DNA of 64,000 nucleotides, taken from NCBI GenBank assembly GCA_949751835.1, contig CATKHK010000012.1, positions 248,001 through 312,000 on the forward strand, read 5' to 3'. Position 1 is the stretch's first letter. Every line of letters starts with the position of its first letter. This stretch comes from Blepharisma japonicum (Eukaryota > Ciliophora > Heterotrichea > Heterotrichida > Blepharismidae). Position numbers and translations under genes: made by a program. Below, in pieces: positions 32,075-42,450 of the stretch. The notes beneath the pieces are model-generated. The model made no database searches, was not told the origin of the DNA, and was given only the letters and a program-made list of their open reading frames with translations.

Positions 32075-33028
32075 TTACCTTGCATATTTAATTATCACTT
32101 TCAGCATTTTATCTTTTCCAGCTCTAGAGCGAACATAATTAAATGCCTTTTTCTTTATTTTATCTATGTTCTGGTCTTCTATTTCCATATTGAAAATGTC
32201 TAAATTTTCAACATATTCATAAGTTTCAAACTTAAAATTTCTTTTTAAAATTTCCAATAATTTTCTTTTATTTTCTTGCCTGAATTGTGAAATTGCTTTC
32301 TCAGCCATAAATTGATAAGTAACCACTCGATTAGGATAAGCTCTTGCAAAATTTAAATTAAGAAAAATTGGGTTTATCCCATATTTTTGAAAAATTTCTT
32401 TTTTACTATAAAGTTTGTATTTCGGCTTATTATTACGGCAGTCACTACAAATAGGTTTTCTCAAAAAAGGACATCGATAAAATGACTCATTGCTAAAATA
32501 TTTTCTACACCCCACACAAGTTTCTAATGAAAGTAGAGCATAGCAATTTTTTCAAGAAGTTGTAGAAGTGTGAATTCCATAGTCTTGACAACAATAAAAG
32601 CATCATAATTCATCATTTCATGCAAGTTCATAAAAGGATTTTGACACCAGTGCAATGATCTTTAAAGTTTCGAATGGATCAATAAATTTTAAAATTTCTG
32701 TCCAAGCACGCTTTAAATTCGGAAGCTTTGAATTTAAAGTTTTTACTATTTTTGGCGGTCTATCGAATGGTTCGTGTTTTGGTAAGAATTTTTCATTCCA
32801 TGTTTCCAGCCAGCAAGATAAAATATATTGGTTCTGAGGACTCAATCTAATTGTAATGTCACTTTCATAGATATATTGCTGCTGATCTGGCTTAAAGCAC
32901 CATAAATGATAATTCCTGCAGTTCATAGTCCAAATAGTGATGTAGCCTATCTGGAGTTCACTGCTGCAATAATCACAGGTCTCAGCTCTTAGTCTGCTAT
33001 CTTCTGCCAAAAATCAGGTTTCTTTCAT
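32075..33028 (-). CDS. F-box protein with N-terminal PARP-type-like zinc finger
   Basis: A 317-residue protein, ATG 33028 to stop near 32075, joined across three or more TGA(Trp) codons. Residues 17-60: CDYCSSELQIGYITIW, then NYHLWCFKPDQ, the C2...HxxC spacing and GxIxI of a PARP-type zinc finger. Residues about 110-140 form an F-box-like helix set (RAWTEILKFIDPFETLKIIA, LVSKSFYELA). A Cys-rich segment follows (WCFYCCQDY, CVGCRKYF, CPFLRKPICSDC), then a basic helical C-terminus beginning KYKLYSKKEIFQKYG, reminiscent of XPA-C. It could be an SCF substrate receptor, perhaps linked to DNA ends through the zinc finger. Individual domain calls are tentative. Confidence 0.65.
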
Positions 33029-33502
33029 AATCCTCATTTGTTGGCTATTCTGTCTATATTTATTATAATCAGAAATTTTTAAAACCGAAATTTAACTGGA
33101 AAAATGACTATTGAAAGTTACTGGCTCAGCAAAACATTCTGATAACAGTGATTCTGCTCTAAACAAAGGATATTTAATAATCAAAAATTTTAGTGTGTCA
33201 TGGAAATCAATGAATTTGAGGTAGAGATTGGCTTGCATACAAAATTTAGGAATCTGTTAAATTGGTTTGTTCACTGTAAAATGATTAAAGCATTTTTAAT
33301 AATAAAAATACCTTCCAACTATAACTTTAATTAAAAACACATATGAATTTGAAATTATGGGTTTCAAAATAATCTTAAGTTCTTTTATATTTTTTATAAT
33401 TCATATAAATTAATAAATGTCTTCAGCTAGATTTGCGATGGTTCAGCCTTATCAATTTAAATTTAAATTCGATATCAGATATATAGATTTTATTTACAAA
33501 AT
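33029..33502. other. spacer, only very short ORFs
   Basis: Two short plus-strand ORFs, one of about 43 codons from near 33199 and one of 29 codons from 33417, are open but unsupported. Otherwise AT-rich. Confidence 0.35.
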
Positions 33503-34072
33503 TTAATAAGTTAATCCTTCATCATACAGCAACACAACTAATTCTCCAGGTCCTGCAAAGCTTGCAAAGCAAGGCCTATCAAAAATCATAAGATTTTGAT
33601 GATCAACAGGTTTTAACTTTTTCCTCTCATCAAACGCTAACGCTAAAATTGTTTCCCCTCTGTCCAGAACAATTTTTACAGGACTTCCATCAGGAGTTTT
33701 TATATATTCCTTGCATTTTGAGCATATATGTCTATGGTTGAAATATTCAACAGGAATATGTTCTTGTCCACATGTCGGGCATCCATCCTTAAAAATCATC
33801 CTTTTTTTGTTGCTTTTTGACCTCAGTCTTTCTCTTCTTCTCTGTGACAACATCTCTTCTCTTGATTTTTCTTCTTCTTGCCCAGGACTTTGGTTATTTT
33901 TTCCTCTTTGTGAGGACGGTAATAAAGGTGCAAAAGCATTGTCTTCAAGGATACTTTTATATTGGTGCTTTGTAACTACAAATGTTCGTTGTATAGGCGG
34001 CACAACATCTTCTGGGGTTAGAAGATAAAGATTTAGTGCACGGTTTCGGTTAAGTTCGTCTAGATGATGCAT
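33503..34072 (-). CDS. zinc-ribbon protein, separate gene or 3' part of an SRP14 fusion
   Basis: As an independent gene it starts MHHLDELNRNRALNLYLL and has 189 residues. It has a basic middle (QRRRERLRSKSNKKRMIF), a C4-type zinc ribbon CPTCGQEHIPVEYFNHRHIC followed by SKC, and a beta-rich C-terminus. Family not recognised. The ATG is only 13 nt after the SRP14 stop on the same strand. A 16-nt intron at 34090-34105 (gtaagaaaagattaag) would remove that stop and join SRP14 in frame to this ORF, giving a 297-residue protein. The intron has the same GTA start, AG end and A at -6 as all others here, which favours it. Confidence 0.7.
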   Translation of the reverse strand: MHHLDELNRNRALNLYLLTPEDVVPPIQRTFVVTKHQYKSILEDNAFAPLLPSSQRGKNNQSPGQEEEKSREEMLSQRRRERLRSKSNKKRMIFKDGCPTCGQEHIPVEYFNHRHICSKCKEYIKTPDGSPVKIVLDRGETILALAFDERKKLKPVDHQNLMIFDRPCFASFAGPGELVVLLYDEGLTY

Positions 34073-34085
34073 TTTATTAAGTAAT

Positions 34086-34412
34086 TTATCTTAATCTTTT
34101 CTTACCGACCATACTAACTAGCATAGCGTTGTGGAGGACTTTTTGAAAATAGGCTACATCTTCTGGTAGAACTTTGGTGCTGATTTTTTCAGTATCTGTT
34201 TTTGCTCTAACTAGGAGCATGAGTGGGACGCCTTCTTGATTTTTTCGTTGTCGATCTTCTTTGCGTGCAATTTTATCTTTGCCTTTCCTATGCATTCCTT
34301 TTCTTCAAACTTCGTCATGCTGCTTAAATGTGATTCATACGCTTCCTTTTTCTCCTTTTTCCTGGTAAAGCTGCTCTAATCTTTTCAAGAAATTTTCATT
34401 ATCGAGCAACAT
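34086..34412 (-). CDS. SRP14: signal recognition particle 14 kDa subunit
   Basis: 108 residues from ATG 34412, two Trp as TGA. It begins MLLDNENFLKRLEQLYQEKG followed by SVWITFKQHD, matching the SRP14 start (human MVLLESEQFLTELTRLFQKC, SGSVYITLKKYD). The second half has PLMLLVRAKTDTEKISTKVL and PEDVAYFQKVLHNAML, corresponding to CLLRATDGKKKISTVVSSKEV. It ends KKRLR, a basic tail as in other SRP14. SRP14 pairs with SRP9 to bind the SRP Alu domain and slow elongation. Unspliced, the reading ends at TAA 34086-34088; if the 16-nt intron is removed, the last five codons are skipped and the frame continues into the zinc-ribbon ORF. Confidence 0.88.
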
Positions 34413-34454
34413 TATATGTATAATAAAAATTCTAATTATTAAATTATCTCAACT

Positions 34455-35453
34455 TTATGTCTGAATTTGGTGGGTTTTCATCCTTTCGTTATTTTCAAAT
34501 TCTGCAATTTTTGCTTCTCTATCATTAAGTTCTGCTTCTTTTGCAGTATTTTCATCTTCAAGTTTTTTGATTTCTTCTTCCTTTTTCTTTAACTCTTCTT
34601 CTTTTTTTCTAATTGAAGCTTGAAATTCTCTCAGCCTTTTTTCTCTTAATCTTAGTGAAACTTGAGGAAGATTTAATAATTCTTCAACGTCTGGTCTTTG
34701 GTTAGGCTCACTGCAAAGCATCCAGCAGATTACTCTTTGTAATTCATCTGAATAAGTTCGAGGAATTCTTTGAAAGCTTCCTTGACGGATTTTTGTTTCT
34801 AATTGTGGCTTATTAGTGGCTTCAAAAGGAGGTGATAAGGCAACAATTTCATATAATAAACATCCTAAGCTCCATATATCACTTTTTTCGTTATAGTGAC
34901 TTTCAAAGATCTGCTCTGGAGACATATAGTAAGGAGTGCCTACATGAGTGTGGGCATATACACTTTCAGATCCCATAACCCTTGATAACCCAAAATCTCC
35001 AAGTTTCACATTCATATTTGCATCTAAGAATATATTGGCGGGCTTTAAATCTCTGTGCAAAATTTTCCCTTCTTTTCGCTTATGGCACTCATAGAGGGCC
35101 AAAACAATTTGCATGAAAATTTTTCATATGAGATCTTCAGGCATTGGGTCATTTTCTCGTTTACAACGACGAATGACATGGGACATGTCCCCGTTCTCGC
35201 AAAATTCCATGACAATGAATATTTTAGCTGCTCTTTTGTCAATTATACGATCATAATAGCGAACAATGTTAGGGTGGTGCAGTTCCCTTAATATGTTAAC
35301 TTCAGTAACTACTTGCTGTTTTTCTTTATCGTTCATCTCGCCATAGTCAATCTCCTTTCATACAAGAATTTTGCCATCGGTTTTTCTGCGAATTTTAGTA
35401 ACAGCGCCAAATGAGCCAGTCCCAATGTCACCAATTACTTCGTAATTTTCCAT
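34455..35453 (-). CDS. NEK-family (NIMA-related) protein kinase
   Basis: 332 residues. The kinase domain spans about 4-262: GTGSFGAV glycine loop, ILVWKEIDYG with the catalytic Lys (Trp=TGA), MNDKEKQQVVTEVNILRELH, HPNIVRYYDRIID, LHRDLKPANIFLD, DFGLSRVMG and VGTPYYMSPEQ. The LVWKEIDYG and EVNILRELHHPNIVRYYDRI strings are NEK2 signatures. A C-terminal coiled coil of about 70 residues (KEEELKKKEEEIKKLEDENT) should dimerise it, as in NEK2. Ciliates have many NEKs controlling basal bodies and cilia length; such a role is inferred. Confidence 0.93.
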
Positions 35454-35751
35454 TTAAATTTATATGAAATATTATAGATAAGAGCGGCGAGAAAAGCGAA
35501 TAAAAAAGTGAGGTTAATTAACAAAAAATAAATAAATTTTCTTATAATTTGAAGTTTAAATAAATGATAAATATTATGCCACGAGAATTATTTAAAAGCG
35601 CCTTTAGATTTATGGTGAATAATGGCTTAGCATAATTATTAGATATATTTATAAGCATATAGGCTATAGTATTGTTTTAGAAGCTTGGATAAAAATAAAA
35701 TTATTTCATTTCTATTCTTATCTAATCATTTAATATTAATTATATTAAATA

Positions 35752-36927
35752 ATGCCCGCAAAGAAGAAGCCTACTGAAGAGAAGAAGCCTCTCCTAGGGC
35801 GTCCTGGCAATACTTTAAAAATAGGTATAGTAGGTCTTCCAAACGTAGGTAAATCTTCAACATTTAATCTTCTTTCAAATCTATCAGTTCCCGCTGAAAA
35901 TTACCCATTTTGCACTATAGATCCTACGGAAGCACGTGTGCCAATTCCAGACCAAAGATGGGATCATCTCTGCGAAATGTACCAGCCAAAATCTCGGGTG
36001 CCAGCAATTCTCTCAATTACCGATATTGCTGGACTTGTCCCTGGTGCATCAGAGGGCGCAGGTCTTGGCAATGCTTTTTTATCCCATATAAATGCTGTTG
36101 ATGGGATTTTTCACGTTGTCCGAGCGTTTACACTTGCTGATGTCATTCATACTGAGGGCGAAGTAGATCCTATCAGAGATTTAGAAATTATTCGAAATGA
36201 ATTATGCTTGAAAGATCTTGAAAGATGCAATCAAAGAATAGAAGAAATAGAAAAACAAATAAAAAGAGCAAGAACAAAAGAATTAACTGAAGAATTAGAA
36301 ATAATGATAAGAATCCATGAAATACTAGAATGCCATAAAATGCTTAAGGATGGAGAGTGGCATAGCAAAGAAATAGAAATTCTTAACAGTTGCTTATTTT
36401 TAACTGCAAAACCTATGGTTTATTTAGTAAATCTCAGCACAAATGATTATTTAAGAAAGAAAAATAAATGGCTTGCAGATATTAACCGATGGGTGCAAGA
36501 GCATGGAGGCGGTGATATCATCCCTTATTCAATAGAATTTGAGCAAGCAATCCATGGAATGGATCCTGATCAAAAATCCAATTATTTGCATGAACATAAC
36601 ACAATCTCGATGATTCCTAGAATCTTAAGAACTGGATATAAAGCATTACAGTTAATTCACTATTTCACATGTGGAGAGGATGAAGTGAAATGCTGGACTA
36701 TCAGAAAAGGCACCAAAGCTCCACAAGCAGCTGGAGTTATTCATACTGATTTCGAGCGAGGATTCATTTGTGCTGAAATCATGAAATATGAAGATCTAGT
36801 TGAGTTAGGAAATGAAAATAACGTTAAAGCAGAAGGAAAATTAAGACAATGCGGCAAAGATTATGAGGTAGAAGATGGAGAAATTATTTATTTCAGATTT
36901 AACGTATCTCCATCAGGAAAGAAATAA
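35752..36927 (+). CDS. OLA1: Obg-like ATPase OLA1 (YchF family)
   Basis: A 391-residue, intron-free protein of normal length. G1 loop GIVGLPNVGKSSTFN, G2 PFCTIDPTEARVPIPD, G3 DIAGLVPGASEGAGLGNAFL, followed by the coiled coil (about 140-200) and a C-terminal TGS domain (FTCGEDEVKCWTIRKGTKAP, QAAGVIHTDFERGFI). The G4 position NLSTNDY lacks the NKxD of GTPases, the feature that gives YchF/OLA1 ATP preference. OLA1 acts in translation and oxidative-stress response in the cytosol. It ends in TAA 30 nt before the mitochondrial RNA polymerase start. Confidence 0.97.
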   Translation: MPAKKKPTEEKKPLLGRPGNTLKIGIVGLPNVGKSSTFNLLSNLSVPAENYPFCTIDPTEARVPIPDQRWDHLCEMYQPKSRVPAILSITDIAGLVPGASEGAGLGNAFLSHINAVDGIFHVVRAFTLADVIHTEGEVDPIRDLEIIRNELCLKDLERCNQRIEEIEKQIKRARTKELTEELEIMIRIHEILECHKMLKDGEWHSKEIEILNSCLFLTAKPMVYLVNLSTNDYLRKKNKWLADINRWVQEHGGGDIIPYSIEFEQAIHGMDPDQKSNYLHEHNTISMIPRILRTGYKALQLIHYFTCGEDEVKCWTIRKGTKAPQAAGVIHTDFERGFICAEIMKYEDLVELGNENNVKAEGKLRQCGKDYEVEDGEIIYFRFNVSPSGKK

Positions 36928-36956
36928 GTAGTCATAAATATAAATTTATTAATAAA

Positions 36957-39900
36957 ATGTTGCGGCTAAAATGCCATTATCTATGAAGAGAATTTACTAC
37001 GGACAACAAAAGTTTTAGATGTAAATTTTATACAGGACTTGGGAGCACTTTAACAGAATCTGCTGTTGTTTCCATCATTTATTTGTCAAGACTCAAAAAA
37101 AAAGACTTGATCTCTTCATTAGATAATTTTCGTGATCATTTAATTCCAGTAGAAAATCGTGAGAAAATACCAATAAAAATAGCAGAGATATTCAACCAAA
37201 AAGATATTTCAGCAAAATTGCCTGAATTCAAGCCAAATTATTTGTATGAGAAACAAGTATTTTTAAATAGATTTGATCTCAGTAAGAAAGATAAGTACTT
37301 GAATGAAGCAAAATCAATGGAGTTAACTCCAGCAGGTATATCAGATGCGTTGAAAATATTTTATGAATTTTGTGATAAATCAGGAGTCGGATTCTTGACT
37401 GGAGATATAAGCATTGATCTTTACGATATTTTAATAGCTAATCTCAACAAATTCAGGCAGGGCAAAAACAGCAATTCAGTCGAAGTCTACGACGAAATTC
37501 GCAAATTTATGAGCAAGCAGCAATTCTCTTTGCCAATAAACGGAATCAAAGACATTCAGCACGAAAACCAAAAAGCGGTCTACCAAAGGCAGCTAATTTT
37601 AGAAGAAGATGTCTCCATCATTAAGCTTCAAAAATCTGACAGTGACCTCGATTTATTTAATCTTAAAGCTTTAGGACTAAATACCATTACATATAAAGAA
37701 AAAATCATCACTTTATTTTCAAAATTCTGTGAAGCAATTCGCACAAGGCAAGCGGATTCTCTCAAAAAAGGCTCAAAAGAAAAATACTCAGAGTTAATGC
37801 TAGAAATTGAGCCTGAAAAAATTGCAGTTGTCACTTATAATTCAATCACAAGGATGCTGGCCCCCAAAACTGATGAGTTTTTTGATGATGTGGAGATTAA
37901 ATACATTACTATGCTTACACAATTTCAAAAAGATATGCAAAATCATTTATTTGAAGAAGAAAAACAAAAAATATTTCAAGCTTTCAATGAGAATGAGGTA
38001 AAAAAAAGACGCCCAGCTATAAGAGATTCTTTGGAATTGATAAAAAGATGCTCAAAAGAAATAAAAAAAGCTAGGGAAAAGTATCAGGGTGAACAAGAAG
38101 CAATAGTTGCACTTTGTAATTTGATATTAGAAATGTTTATAAGATGCTCTAAAATTAAAGGCGAATATGGGAATGATATAAGCGCTGTTGAACATAAAAT
38201 TTCTACTATAAAAGTTGGGAATGATATAAGGAATATTGGATATTTAGTGTTTAAGCATGAATTTATTGAAGCTTTGCTATCAAGACTTGGGGATACCAGG
38301 GAGGCAGAAGCCGTGGTCTATCTTGAAAAAACACTTCCAATGATATGCAAACCTTTAGATTGGACCTCTGCTAATAAAGGCGGTTATTATCATAAAGGAT
38401 TCCCTATTGTACGTTTAACTGGCTCTGATTTGCAAAAAAATGCAATGGAAAGAGGGAATTTATCTAAAGTCTTTGAAGTGTTAAACTTAATGGGAAAATG
38501 CCCATGAAAAATCAATTCTAGGATTCTTGACGTTGTGGAAGCTCTTCATAGCAACGGTGGTGGGGTTGGTGAGATCCCATTTACTAATATTGATGAAAAA
38601 TTCAGAATTGAAGCTGGGATCACAGCAAAAGAAAAAGGAAAAATCGAAAAAGCTAGAAGGGACAATTTTTCGCTTTTAAGCGATTTTGAAATAAAACTGG
38701 GGATAGCAAAAAAATTCAAACAAGTTTCAAGATTTTTTATGCCGCTAAATCTTGATTTCAGAGGAAGAATTTATCCGATTTCTCCTCATTTGAATCAGCT
38801 AGGAAATGATTTGTCAAGAGGGCTACTAGAATTTGCAGACGGAAAACCAATAGGCAATAAAGGCTTATGGTGGCTGAAAATCCATGTAGCCAACAAAATG
38901 GGTTTTGATAAGCTGCAGCTCGACAAAAGGGTTGAAATTGCAGAGCAAAAGCTAGAAGATTTTTTCAAAATGGCAAAAGATCCAGTGCAGTATACAGAAT
39001 GACTTACTTATGAAGATCCATGACAGTCATTAGCAGCCATATTTGACTTAACAGATGCACTACAAAAAAAAGATCCAAGCCAGCATGTCTCATACCTCCA
39101 TATACATCAAGATGGCAGCTGTAATGGTCTTCAGCATTATGCAGCCATGGGAAGAGATATAGAAGGCGCTGAACAAGTCAATTTAGTTGACAAAGATGTC
39201 CCAGGAGACTTATACACTGCAGTTTCTGTAAAAGTCCAAGAAAAAGTTAATAAAGATGCAGCTGATGGCCATGAGCTTGCAAAACTTCTTGTTGACAAGG
39301 TAAAGCGAAAAATTGTAAAACAGACTGTTATGACTTCTGTGTATGGAGTCACCTTTATAGGGGCTAGAGACCAAATTTTAAAGCAGCTGAAAGAAAGAGA
39401 AGTTGTAGATGAAGACAAGCAATGGGATTGTGCTATTTATTTAGCAAAATTAACACTTTCTTCAATTACTGGATTTTTCCAAAATGCTCAAAAAATTAAA
39501 GATTGGCTTATCGATTCTGCAGGATTAATCGCAAAGCAAGGCTACCCAGTTACATGGATAACACCTATGGGCTTTCCAGTAGTCCAGCCATATCGTCAAG
39601 AAAGATTTGACTTAGCAATTAGCACTGCATTTCAAAAAGTGAATCTTATTAAACATCATGATAATTTGCCAGTAAATATCCCGAAGCAAAAAAGTGCATT
39701 TCCTCCAAATTACGTTCATTCATTGGATAGTACACATTTAATGAGAACTGCATTAAGATGCCACAAGAAAGGGATTGCCTTTGCAGCTGTTCATGACTCC
39801 TATTGGACACATGCTTGTGATTTAGACGAAATGAATAGGCTACTAAGAGAAGAATTCGTGCAATTGCATAGTGAGCCTTTATTGGAAAATTTGTTAAAAG

Positions 39901-40001
39901 GATTCCGAGTGAGATTTCCAGGCGTGAAGTTTGAAGAGGTGCCAAGTAAAGGAAACTTTGACTTGAGAAATGTTTTAACTAGTAAATATTTCTTTGCGTA
40001 G
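36957..40001 (+). CDS. RPO41: mitochondrial (T7-type) RNA polymerase
   Basis: A 1014-residue protein, ATG 36957 to TAG 39999-40001, across several TGA(Trp). The start MLRLKCHYLWREFTTDNKSF is basic with few acids, like a mitochondrial presequence. The C-terminal 600 residues carry the single-subunit polymerase motifs: PLNLDFRGRIYPISPHLNQL, motif A HQDGSCNGLQHYAAMGRD, motif B KQTVMTSVYGVTFIGARDQI, and motif C AAVHDSYWTHA; WITPMGFPVVQPYR is the thumb/palm site. All three catalytic regions are intact. It is somewhat shorter than animal POLRMT and lacks recognisable PPR repeats. It converges on the Popeye-like gene with 2 nt between stop codons. Confidence 0.95.
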
Positions 40002-40003
40002 CA

Positions 40004-40978
40004 TTATCTTAAATTATCGATGGATTCTTCTGAACTTATGGCAGGGTCACTCACAGAAACACTGGAGGAAGATCCGCTTTCTTGGGAGTTTAATGGGCGA
40101 TTTGTTTCAATTATTTCAAGCTGGATGCCATTTTCGGTAGAATTTTCTTGCTTTTTATGATGTTTAGCTCCTCTTACAATTTTCTTCATAAGCTTAGCAT
40201 AGGAAAATTGCGTTTGAACTACAGTATGACTGACAGCACCAAGCATTCTGGCTAATATTGCGTTTTTAATAGAAAGTCCATGAGTTTTGTTTTGATATAG
40301 TTTCAGCAAATTCTACATAAAAAATACCTTCACATTGATTCTATAATAAACTGCACCTCTTCCAGCTTTTTTTGTATATAAAGTAACTCCATAATCCAAA
40401 TCATTTCCACTTTCTCTGAATGTAACTTTTCTCTTTAGCCCACTTTCATACATTGTTACGTATTCTACTACACCTACCCAGCTCCAATTGCCCATTCTTT
40501 CCACTAATACTTCTTCTTCCCCTTCTGAATTGGTAACTCTTAATAATTCTAAATGCGAATTTGATGCCTCTAAATCAGCGACTATAATTAAATCATCAAA
40601 AGGATTCCCAGCTTTAATTATCTGTGTCCCGTCGACCCTTGCCCGTTCTCTGGTAATGCAATTATCTTTTAATAATTTAAATTCCCATCTATTCATAACG
40701 TCCTTAAAGACATTCATGTAAAGCTGGTCATAATGTTCCTCAAAACGGACTTTATGCATTTTGAAGAAAATTAGAAAGATATGTATAAGAGTTATGAGTA
40801 TTTGCGAACCAGACCATACCATTGTGTCAACTGAATATGGTAAAACCAAAAGACCAAATAAAAATATGCAGGTTTGAGCAGCTACAATGCAGATTCTGAG
40901 ATATAATTGGTTCCATTGGACATATGATATTGTAAAAAAAGCTTGGGCAAGCTGGACAAGTCAATGTGAGGCTGCCAT
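40004..40978 (-). CDS. Popeye-domain-like membrane protein
   Basis: Exons 40978-40328 and 40312-40004 around a 15-nt phase-0 intron (gtattttttatgtag); 319 residues. An N-terminal tract of about three hydrophobic segments (residues 8-72) is followed by KVRFEEHYDQLYMNVFKDVM, NRWEFKLLKDN, which fits the Popeye family pattern in which the last TM helix is followed by an F...LYxxLF...F..L segment before a beta-rich cyclic-nucleotide-binding-like fold. The rest is beta-rich (DLIIVADLE, EVLVERMGNWSWVGVVEYV), then a basic, phospho-rich tail. Popeye proteins bind cAMP in animals; the canonical FDSPE and FQVT cAMP-binding motifs are not evident here, so binding is uncertain. Confidence 0.6.
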
Positions 40979-41469
40979 AATTTTTGTGATAGTTTTAGAT
41001 TAATAATCGGTAAAAAATGAGTATTAATATCATTCTAGCTATAGAATTTATATTTCTGTTTAATGTATAAATTAATTAAAGTAAAAATTTATAGCCAGTT
41101 CTAATAAAATGAGACTTTAGATATTTAATCAGTACAATAATTTAAATAATCATGAAATTTATATAAACTGTTATATGATTAAAATTAATCACAATTTTCA
41201 AAGCAAGATAAATATTAAGATTCTAAAGAAAATAAATGATTTATAAAAATAAAAATAGTGAGTTATTTAATAAATAAAACTACCCAAAATTTGATTGAAA
41301 AGATCAATAAAAAGTAGCTAAGAAATAAAAATTAATTTTTCATAAACCATACGAATATCAAGAGATTATTGAGGCATGTGTGAATACAAATTTTCAAAAA
41401 GTGCTAATTCTTTAATTTTCTACTTTAAAAAGCTTCATTTCTGAACAATAATCTAATAAAAAAAGGCAA
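40979..41469. other. AT-rich divergent promoter region
   Basis: Separates the Popeye-like gene and the second RCK-RGHK family gene. Extremely AT-rich with no ORF or repeat that I can support. Confidence 0.5.
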
Positions 41470-42354
41470 ATGAAAATTTCTAACTTTTTAATTCCTCAAG
41501 ATTCAAGCGATTCTTCTCCTCATTCAAACTCTCCAGGGTCATTTTCAATTGATTTATGCTCATTTCCATCATCAAACAGCTCTCCTTCAACAATAAAGAA
41601 AAAACCAATAGGCCGGAAAATAAATTCCGACACCGAAATTCTTTCCCACTTTTACACTTTTCGAGCTTCATCAACAGGTCAGCCCAAAAAAGAGTATTTA
41701 CGCTGCAAATTAATTCGCGGCCACAAGAAAGCAAATCGACAAATAGAAAAAAATATTATTCCAATAAAATCCTTCAATAGCTATAATTATCACAACCCTC
41801 AATCAATAGCTCTATGAAACAAACTTTCCGAAATTTACAAAAATTATTCATTTATATTAAAAGACTTATCAAAAACAGAAAATACAATAATAGCAAGCAA
41901 GAAAAAAAATAAATTAAAATCACCAAGTTTAACAAAGAGCTTCAATGCTTGCTTCTGCACAGAATATTTCCAAAGATTAGAAGTAAGAGAGTCTTTTTAT
42001 TACTATGTTGAGTATTTATTCAGTGATTTTGAGCCTGATATTTTGTGTCGCAAATTTAATTTTAACTGCTGCAAAAGTCAAAAACATAATGAAATTTGCT
42101 ATGAAAAATGGGAGAAGGTAAAACAATATATTAATAATGAAATGATTTTAGAGCTGAAATTAGAACCTTGGTTCCCAAATTGTGAAAAAATATTGGATGA
42201 GCCAAGAATTGAAGAGGCTGAGAAAAAAAGTCCTGAACTATATCTGGATTTTAATCAGCCTTCATGGATTCGGAAAATTTATGTACAGAAAATTGAGCTT
42301 ATCAATCCAAATGATATTTTTAAGGTGAATATTATTAGGGATTTGAAGGTTTAA
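41470..42354 (+). CDS. unrecognised protein, RCK-RGHK-ANRQIE family, member 2
   Basis: 294 residues, one TGA(Trp) at 41815-41817. The same architecture as 25372-26238: Ser-rich N-terminus with short hydrophobic LIPQ/FSIDLCSF stretch, the basic block PKKEYLRCKLIRGHKKANRQ, a variable hinge, then EVRESFYYYVEYLFSDFEPD and ILCRKFNFNCC followed by HNEIC, which has the same C-CC-H-C spacing. The identity between the two in the basic block is over 80 percent, while the linkers differ in length and sequence, so selection is on the two blocks. No domain is recognised. This could be a heterotrich-specific nucleic-acid-binding family. Confidence 0.78.
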
Positions 42355-42450
42355 AATGATAATTTAAGTTTTTTATTATTAAAATAAATTTTTCTTATTC
42401 GATATTTTACGTTTTTCAATTAAGAATCATATATAAATTAAAACTCACCA

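Noticed and set aside
34086-34295. 70-codon gene starting MHRKGKDK
   Set aside because: It is the C-terminal two thirds of SRP14, cut by two TGA(Trp) codons.
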